This document shows positions 57,679-64,000 of a stretch of 64,000 bases of DNA, piece by piece. How positions within the stretch are numbered: position 1 is the first letter of the stretch; each line of letters begins with the position of its first letter. The notes below the pieces were generated by a model. It did not search any database. It had not been told where the DNA came from and saw nothing but the letters and a program-made list of their open reading frames with translations. Source of the stretch: Paraphaeosphaeria minitans (taxonomy: Eukaryota > Ascomycota > Dothideomycetes > Pleosporales > Didymosphaeriaceae); assembly GCA_015832175.1 (NCBI GenBank), contig WJXW01000007.1, forward strand, positions 124,001 to 188,000. The letters are read 5' to 3'. The position numbers were made by a program, and so were the translations under genes.

Positions 57679-59354
57679 TTACAACTCCTCGTTCACACCA
57701 TCATCCACGAACCCCTGCCCAGTCCCATACGCCAACTCAAGATCCTCCGTATCAAACATGAAAGGCGATCCACGTGCACTCATGACATACTTCACGTTGT
57801 TCCTGACGTCAAGAAACCGCTTCCGAACCTGCCCTTCCCAATACAACGGACGCACCAAACACTTCGCCCCAAGAAGCTCTTTGAGCCCCTCCTCCGCCCC
57901 GCTCTGGAGCCGTCTAGCACCACACTGACTGACCCAATAGCCATCCTTCGAAATCTTGGGCCGCGTGTACTCTTGTCCGGCGCCACGCTTGCACCACGCG
58001 ATCCACTTGTCCAGGTACCTCGCGAGCGGCGGGAAGGGCGATATCGCACCTGCTTCGTAGAACTTTGCGAGGAGGTTCAGATGTGCTTGGAGTAAGGCGT
58101 CGTCTTCTTCGCGCTGGATGCGCCACCAGAAATGCACTGCGACCATCATGTGGACGCGTGCAAGCGTGAGGCAGTGCTCGACTAGAGGATCCTTGTGCGT
58201 CTGGATGTCGGTGATGTCCTCTTTTGAGAAGTGGCGGGGGTCGAAGACACAGTCTATGAGCATGCGCGAGGGCAGGTCAAGATCGGTCAGTGGGTAGCCG
58301 TGGAGAGAGGGGTTCCACTCCTGAAGAGGGTTGTTGATAGGGCGGGGGCGGATCTTCTTGCGTGAGGTGCCGATGGCTAGGTTCCAATTGTCGATGAAAA
58401 TTTGAATGATTTCTTCAGGGGCCTTGTTTTCGATATACAACTCCCAGGCAGACTTCAGACGTTTGGGGATCTGGGCAGTCGGTTCGATAGCAGGGATTCG
58501 TGCGGTGGGATTGATATGATGAACAGGAACATTGGGCTCGACATCAGGCATCCCAATCGTCGCCTCGATTTCAGGGACGAGCATGGTCGGTTGGATTTCA
58601 GGAATATTCACAGTCGGCTGGACGCTGATTAGGGAGACTCGACGCTTAGTCTTCTTTGTACCCGAGCCCTTGCTGGATGTACCAGAGAAAGTCCTCGGCT
58701 TTTTTGCAGGCTTCTAGCTTCGGTACTGTCCTCTAGAGGAACCGGCCGGGCATCGACAGACGAGATCGATCGCTTGAGAGCCGCTCGAACGTTGGGCGGC
58801 GGGTAATCTTCCGAACGTATACGAGACATTACAGGAATCTGCATACCATGCATTCGGGATGGAGCCATCGGACTCATCAGATAGTACCCGTCAGTAGAAG
58901 GAGTCGACGGTTGGTAGTTCAGATTCAAGTTGTGCAAATGCCGAACAAACGCCATCCTAGGAGCAGTAGAGCGGTGAAAGCCTTGCGGCGGCATCGAAGG
59001 GTAGCGGCGCGGTTCCGGGAAGTAGGGTTCGAAAGCTCCGTTCGTTATTGGAAGCTCTGATAAGAGTGGGATCCGAGGCGGCATCCCTGCGCGCGAAGTC
59101 ATCGAAGATGGAGAGATGATGTTGGCATACGAAGGTCTATCGGCCCAGAGGCTGCGTCTACGTTCCCCCTGGATGAGTGTATTCATCAGGTTTTCGTTGA
59201 AGATCATTCGCTGTCTTTCGAGCATGAACTCCTGTGCAGTGTTCTCATCCAATGGGGAAGCATCCGACGCGAGTGCCTCTTCGAGCGTGTCTGTTGAAGA
59301 AGGATACAACCAAGGGTCCTGGTCACCGAGGTAGTGTGATGCAGGATGAGACAT
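57679..59354 (-). CDS. Hypothetical protein, 536 aa, intact member of a local family
   Basis: Exon 1 runs 59354-58683 (starting MSHPASHYLGDQDPWLYPSS) and exon 2 runs 58617-57679. The 65-nt intron (GTACAT donor, CCCTAAT branch-like site, GTCCAG acceptor) is phase 0 on both sides. Read without it, two long frames would be separated by a frame change. Residues 1-224 are Pro/Ser/Met-rich and look disordered. A stretch of imperfect repeats, IPEIQPT / VPEIEAT / IPAIEPT, follows. The C-terminal 230 residues are helical, with SRMLIDCVFDPRHFSKEDIT, CLTLARVHMMVAVHFWW and LNLLAKFYEAGAISPFPPL. No known domain recognised. A broken relative of this C-terminal part lies 1.2 kb upstream (60504-61250). Confidence 0.7.
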
Positions 59355-60503
59355 TCTTGTTATCTCAAGCAAAGCTGTGAAGGGGTTTTCGGAGGCTGAC
59401 GAATCCAGTGGTGGTTTTCGCCTTCCTCTGTAGTGGTGGGCGGTGCTACAGCAGTGGGAGGAACCATATCTACATAGGCATGGGGTCTGGTCATGTACAT
59501 TACGAGATCAAAGATTCACCTGCTTCAACTAGTTCGCCGCGTGCATGAGCCCCGAAGGTGCAGGTATCAGCGCAGCATGACAGTCCGTGCATATGCAGCT
59601 CTTGTGGGGGATACAGACGTTGTTCAAATTTATTCCGTTCTCTTCTTGATCATTTCCTCGTCTCGCCTGGTGCACTTGTGTGCGCCACGCTTAGGCCGAG
59701 ACGCATGACTTGATCTACATTGGTTGATTCAAAGTCTTGATGAGCTTGGGTTTTCGAGCGGAAAACAGGCAGCGTAAAAAATTTGGTATGGTACGCTTAC
59801 TGTACCGATAAAATATCAGTACAGTACATACGGCCCAAAACAAAGTACGGGCCGTGAGGTACGGGCCGTATTACGGACTGTTGCACACGCTAAAAACAGG
59901 CTTCGCGTCATGCGTGAGACAGTGCTTCGACGGAAGGATAGCGGTGGTATCTTCATTGACTCTAGAGTACTATAGCTTGTCAGCAATCAGCTGCTCCGTT
60001 CGATGTGAGACCGTGAGGATCTTCGTGCCATATCGGTTTCATTGGTGTAGGCAATCTTGCCCTGGACCGGTGCGGTCGATGTTTGCACAGTGCACTTCGA
60101 TGTTGCCTAGGGACGAGAACAATGGTTGGGATCATTGATTCAAGTACATAGCCTAGATCTTCTGAAAGCCTCTCGTTCGGAACTTGAATAAAATCATCTT
60201 CACACGTGCATGAATTTGCTGAAGAAACGTTGGCAAATAATAGCAAGGACAGCTTACCAAGTTACAAAACTTTCCACATTCACGTCCATTCGTGGGCCAC
60301 AAGTTCGTGTAGGTGAGTTCTCTTACGCTGCCATTATGATTTTGTTATTCCAGAAGAAAACAAGTTAGATCTATACTAGAATGTGCAATAACCCTAGCAC
60401 CCAAACTATGCCATTGACCGCTATCACATCCAAAACCATATTACCACATTTTCTTCCAACTATTGATTATGATCGGCCTCAAAAATCTCTGAGCTTTCAA
60501 CGT
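59355..60503. other. Intergenic, decayed-looking
   Basis: No gene recognised. A repeated GTACGGGCCGT occurs near 59846-59870. It lies between the intact gene and its broken relative. Confidence 0.45.
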
Positions 60504-61250
60504 CTAAAATAATGGGAGGGGAGGCCTGTCACTCTTTGCAGACGGCCGTGATCTGTTTTTTACCTCCGCGAGACGCCGATTGATCTCGCGCTCCCAATTG
60601 TGAACAAATCCCCTTTCCTTCAGCAAATTCTTGAGCTCCTTTTCCACAAGCTCCCCTATCCCTAAAGCGCCCAAGATTTTGAACCACGTTCGGTTCATGT
60701 CGATCTTCAGACGGGCGTGACTCCCCTCCTCATCTTGGCCAGTGCCACCAACGAGCTCATAGCACGTCCGCCACTCGGTCCAATCATCCAAGAAGAAGCG
60801 AGCAAGGAGAGGAAAGTGGCTTTATTGCAGCTATCGTGTCCAAGTTTGCAAGGAGATCGAGACTCTTGCGGAGGCTCGCGTGCTCGCTCGAGCGGAGATC
60901 CTTCCAGTGGCTACGGGCTGCGGTACAGTTGCAGGAAGCGATCTGAACCGGTATCGGCATCGAAGTTGATAATTTCTTCCGTCTCGAGAAGGTGCGCATC
61001 AATGATGCAGTCCAGGAGCATGGTCGTGGGTCGGTCTAGGTCGATCAGCTCATGTCCCTATTGCGCAGAGTTTCACTCCATCGTCACTGGTATGTCGCTG
61101 CATGCCCCACGTTTCATATTTGCTGAGGTAAATTCGAGCTATATCGCGATTGGTTGTCTTCTGCACCTCCGTCAGAGGCGCTGAAATGATGGAGTTCTGA
61201 AGGGAAGACTCGGATGGAGTGGCTGCTGGGTCGGAATGGCGCACGCGCTT
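60504..61250 (-). pseudogene. Frame-broken relative of the 57.7-59.4 kb gene
   Basis: Three minus-strand frames together mirror the C-terminal half of the intact neighbour. GHELIDLDRPTTMLLDCIID (about 61065-60965) matches GYPLTDLDLPSRMLIDCVFD. In another frame HASLRKSLDLLANLDTIAAI (within 61002-60784) matches ALLQAHLNLLAKFYEAGAIS. In a third, LDDWTEWRTC (60791 onward) and ELVEKELKNLLKERGFVHNW (to 60504) match LDKWIAWCKR and EEGLKELLGAKCLVRPLYWE. The frame changes and stops make an intact protein impossible. The Pro/Ser-rich N-terminal half of the neighbour is not found. A tandem duplicate that decayed is the simplest reading. Confidence 0.7.
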
Positions 61251-61299
61251 TCCTTCTTTTCGCTGTGGCTTATTTCACGAATCACTAGGCAATTTGCGC

Positions 61300-62170
61300 C
61301 TTATTTTTCTCTCTAGTTTCGTTGACGGTAAGGAGGCACTCAGCCTTGCCAAATTGTTAGGAAGAGATATACCGTCATTGGCAGTTCTCTCGCATCCCTG
61401 GGGCGCAGAACACGAAGAATTTTTTTTTCGAGACCTTAAAGGCCGTTCACCGGGCCTCAAGCAGAAGGCTGTTACTACAAGCTGCTGTTCTTCATTCGGA
61501 AAGCGATGAAAGATGGTTGGAGATACGCTTGGGGGTAGGCTACGTCGAACAATATATCGCCAATAGTATGGATGAGTTATCTCACGCTAAGAACATGTTC
61601 AAACCCCTCCTCGAATGAGTTTTAGAAGCGAAAATGATTCTGGTATGCTTCTCAGTCGACACCTGCCCTACGGACAAATCAAATTCCGTGGAGCTTTTAG
61701 AGGCGATGATTTCCATGTCCCGCTCTCTTGCTAATCACGTTTTCATAAGACGACTTACGCTTTTCGACTAGGCACTATACTAAATGTACTAATCGTAGAT
61801 CCGCTACTACGTTGGAAATGGACTAGCAACAATTCTGATGAGACAGCAGGTACGGCCGTTAGCTACCATCAAAATATTTTAGAATTTAACGAGGACCTCT
61901 GGGCAATTGCGCATCACTTCCAACCACCCAATCCGTTTGTGGGTGTGAAGATGAGAACCCTGAGCATCGAATTTCTCGCGAGCAGAGACTCACCTCTCAA
62001 CACCCACGGTGATGACACCATCCTTGTAATGGTGACGGGGGATATCTTGGACAAGAACTCAAAACTCGCTCACCTCAAGCAGAACTTTACGCTTCAACGA
62101 CCTCTAGATAATTTGGACGGCACCATGCTCGGGCAAAGTGGTTTCATTTGCAGGGAATCTTGCGCATGAA
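61300..62170 (+). pseudogene. HET-domain gene relic
   Basis: The frame at 61219-61509 contains LAVLSHPWGAEHEEFFFRDL, matching the first HET motif (Y-x-x-L-S-x-x-W-G). Further on, after a stop and in another frame, SVDTCPTDKSNSVELLEAMI (about 61650-61715) matches the second motif (W-I-D-x-x-C-I-D-K-x-x-x-x-E-L). Key positions are changed, and a TGA at about 61618 and a TAG at about 61770 interrupt it. A later open frame (61939-62169) may be the decayed C-terminal part. HET proteins trigger incompatibility cell death in filamentous ascomycetes; this copy appears dead. The boundaries are approximate. Confidence 0.6.
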
Positions 62171-62202
62171 GTATTGGGCCCCATGAGCGGGTCAACTGGC
62201 AC

Positions 62203-63535
62203 CTATGTCTCGATCTCTCGAACCTCCGCGCGAGGAGCTCCAGCCGCTCCCTTCTTCTCCACAACGCCAGCGCTGCTCTCGCTCTCATCGTCTCTCGTAG
62301 CCACAGGCTTGGCCTTCTGGAATGGGTAACGGTCGTTCCTCTCCTTGAAACCCAAGACCAGAAATCCAATGATGACGACAAGCCAGTACAAATTATACGA
62401 AATGACCGAGCCATACGTAGCACTGTTTTGCCACCCGAACAACGAGTTGAAGATGCCCCAACCTCCATCACCATTTGAACCGGGCGTGCAACAATTGACG
62501 TGCCACACACTTTGGCGAATATCGTAGCTGCCAGGACCAGCGCCTGCTTCCGCTGCTCCTTCGCCTGCGATCTTTACCCAAGCATTTGTCTCGAGGTCCC
62601 AGACACCTTTGGAGAAGAGCCCCGCGGCTACCAGGTATAGAAAGCATGTCGATGCCACGAGGAAAATTTGCAGAGAGGTTCTGTGCCCACCCAGGTAGAT
62701 GAGGTAGCCGATCAGAATACCAGCTCCGAGGCCACAGATCACGGCTAGAGGGAAGGACGTAGCGGGTAGACCAAGGCCGACGCCTGAGATGAACCTTGAT
62801 GTTGTCAGCCGCAGTCGCACAAGAGAACCCGAGCCAAAGGACTTACAGCACGGCTTCGATGCCTTCGCGCAAGACAGTGACGAACGGGAGGAGGAACATC
62901 GCATATTTCTCGGACCACTGTTTCATCTGTCCTTTTCCAAAACCAATGCTATCTTTCTGCTCTAGCACTTTTGCGATCTTGACTCTCCACTTGTCCTGCA
63001 ATTTACTCACACGTAGGAGCGCAGCGCCCATTAGTGTGATGATGACCGCGGCAACCAACGAGAATACACCTTCGTAGATGTATTCTGCCGACTCGTAGGC
63101 ATTACGGCCAACAGTGTAGAACGTGCCGATGATGCCTGCGGCTATGACGAGACAGACGAAAACACCGAGACCGATGCCCCACCAAATCTGCGCGGTCGTT
63201 AGATGACTTACATTGAACGATGTACAGCACAGGGAATTGAAACGCACCTGAAGGACCAGCCTTTTGCGTATCTGAGCATCATGATCAGGACCCAGGGTCT
63301 GCTTGAGGAACGCAAGTAGGACAGAGACGATGATGCTACACTCAAGGGTCTCGCGGAAGCAGATGAAAAATACTGCATGCCATTGTTAGCAAGACTATTA
63401 TGGGATCTGTTCATGCAAGTAGCGACGTGATTGTTCGTTGTCGCAAAGGTTACGAGCGGCGGCTTCTTAGGCAGGTGATATGTATCAATCGTGAAATTCA
63501 AGACACATACCCGGGACAGCGAAAACGTTCACCAT
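62203..63535 (-). CDS. ftrA: High-affinity iron permease (FTR1 family)
   Basis: Exons on the minus strand: 63535-63511, 63372-63248, 63187-62847 and 62794-62203 (360 aa); all phases agree. The tiny first exon encodes MVNVFAVP. Two R-E-x-x-E iron-binding motifs are present, FFICFRETLECSIIVSVLL in the first span and FVTVLREGIEAVLF in the fourth, both essential in yeast Ftr1. Other spans include IWWGIGLGVFVCLVIAAG and SYNLYWLVVIIGFLVLGF. The acidic tail is cytosolic. The protein works in the plasma membrane with a multicopper ferroxidase (Fet3/FetC) to import iron. That partner is often the divergent neighbour and would lie beyond 64 kb. GATA-type iron-response sites precede the gene. Confidence 0.95.
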
Positions 63536-63634
63536 TGTGATGAGCGCTCACAGAGCAAGCGATTGATGCTTTCAGGCTTTTTTTTGGGGGGGTTTCAATC
63601 CTCGGAGGTGCGGGTAAAAGGAAGGTAGGCGGCT

Positions 63635-63643
63635 TTATCAGAT
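63635..63643 (-). promoter_or_regulatory. Candidate iron-GATA (SreA/Sre1-type) site
   Basis: TTATCAGAT on the plus strand, i.e. ATCTGATAA on the coding strand, about 100 bp upstream of the ftrA ATG. It matches the ATCWGATAA consensus of fungal siderophore/iron GATA repressors. Confidence 0.6.
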
Positions 63644-63656
63644 GCGGAAAGATCTG

Positions 63657-63665
63657 ATCTGATAA
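63657..63665 (+). promoter_or_regulatory. Candidate iron-GATA site (inverted partner)
   Basis: ATCTGATAA preceded by G, the full extended consensus. It faces the site at 63635-63643 with a 13-bp gap. Confidence 0.6.
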
Positions 63666-63986
63666 GCAAGTGCAAGCGAGGCCGGCTGTCACAATGCACC
63701 CGTGCTCTTTAATCAATACGAGAATCATGCCATCCGCAGCTATGGTTTCTCTGTTCTGCTCCACTTGCAGTACCAGGTCACCGCAGACACTGGCGTGGCG
63801 TTTGAATCGAAAAACCACACTTCTCGGACGATCTGATTAGCATGTCCCCTTGTCCCTCTCCGTGGTCTCCAGTATCCGTGTATGGAGGCAAACTTGTATT
63901 GATCGCTGCCAAGCTTCAGCCAGTTTCGGTAGCGTCTGCGCCGTCTATCCCAGCCGTGTGTCGATCAGTCTAGACTTGTTGCCTCG

Positions 63987-63995
63987 TTATCAGAT
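63987..63995 (-). promoter_or_regulatory. Candidate iron-GATA site at the window edge
   Basis: TTATCAGAT followed by C, giving GATCTGATAA on the minus strand. Its position about 450 bp upstream of ftrA could serve ftrA or a divergent gene beyond the window. Confidence 0.5.
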
Positions 63996-64000
63996 CATCA

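Overview
The window is nuclear DNA of a filamentous ascomycete (Pezizomycotina). The evidence is short GT-AG introns of about 45-60 nt with CTAAC/CTGAC-type branch sites, a Pth11-like fungal receptor, a Zn2Cys6 regulator, a pyrG-type OMP decarboxylase with the long filamentous-fungal insert, mannitol-1-phosphate dehydrogenase, HET-domain relics, and intergenic DNA full of short TAGGTA/TACCTA tracts. I cannot place it more finely, although the gene set would suit Dothideomycetes.

Layout. 1-3.1 kb: 3' part of an ankyrin-repeat/CorA-like membrane protein. 4.1-4.9 kb: SRR1-like protein. 5.3-6.3 kb: two tRNA genes, Pro(AGG) and Lys(CTT). 6.5-7.2 kb: an uncertain small gene. 9.0-11.0 kb: Zn2Cys6 regulator. 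12.0 kb: a tiny Gly/His-rich protein with a lipidation-type N-terminus. 13.1-14.3 kb: mannitol-1-phosphate 5-dehydrogenase. 15.8-17.7 kb: choline-transporter-like protein (PNS1 family). 18.6-19.5 kb: methyltransferase. 22.0-24.2 kb: convergent pair, a Pth11-like receptor and a small conserved protein. 25.0-26.3 kb: nitrilase. 26.6-27.7 kb: unknown protein with a doubtful 3' end. 30.6-31.9 kb: FAD amine oxidase of the sarcosine/fructosyl-amino-acid oxidase type. 33.9-36.4 kb: a secreted protein and a CHORD-like zinc protein. 39.0-41.2 kb: C2H2 regulator with a His/Gln repeat tail. 45.9-48.9 kb: membrane alpha/beta hydrolase and an EutQ-like cupin. 49.5-50.8 kb: low-complexity hypothetical. 52.6-53.8 kb: OMP decarboxylase. 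54.7-57.1 kb: Lys-rich nuclear protein and a LigB/DODA-type dioxygenase. 57.7-62.2 kb: an intact unknown gene, a frame-broken relative of it, and a HET-domain relic. 62.2-63.5 kb: FTR1 iron permease with iron-GATA-type sites upstream.

The most unusual signal is in tRNA-Pro(AGG) at 5334-5472 (minus). It carries the expected small intron after position 37. It also has a 49-nt insert in the D arm that begins GTAAGTA, contains an AACTAAC branch-like site and ends CAG, like this genome's mRNA introns. Removing it restores an orthodox tRNA-Pro, and the A box and B box are untouched. This looks like a spliceosomal-type intron in a Pol III tRNA gene.

The genes are mostly unrelated housekeeping and accessory genes rather than one pathway; I see no biosynthetic cluster and no intact transposon. 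The long gene-poor stretches (27.7-30.5, 36.5-39.0 and 41.2-45.8 kb) hold simple repeats and TAGGTA tracts. Exon coordinates come from reading splice signals and checking frames by eye.
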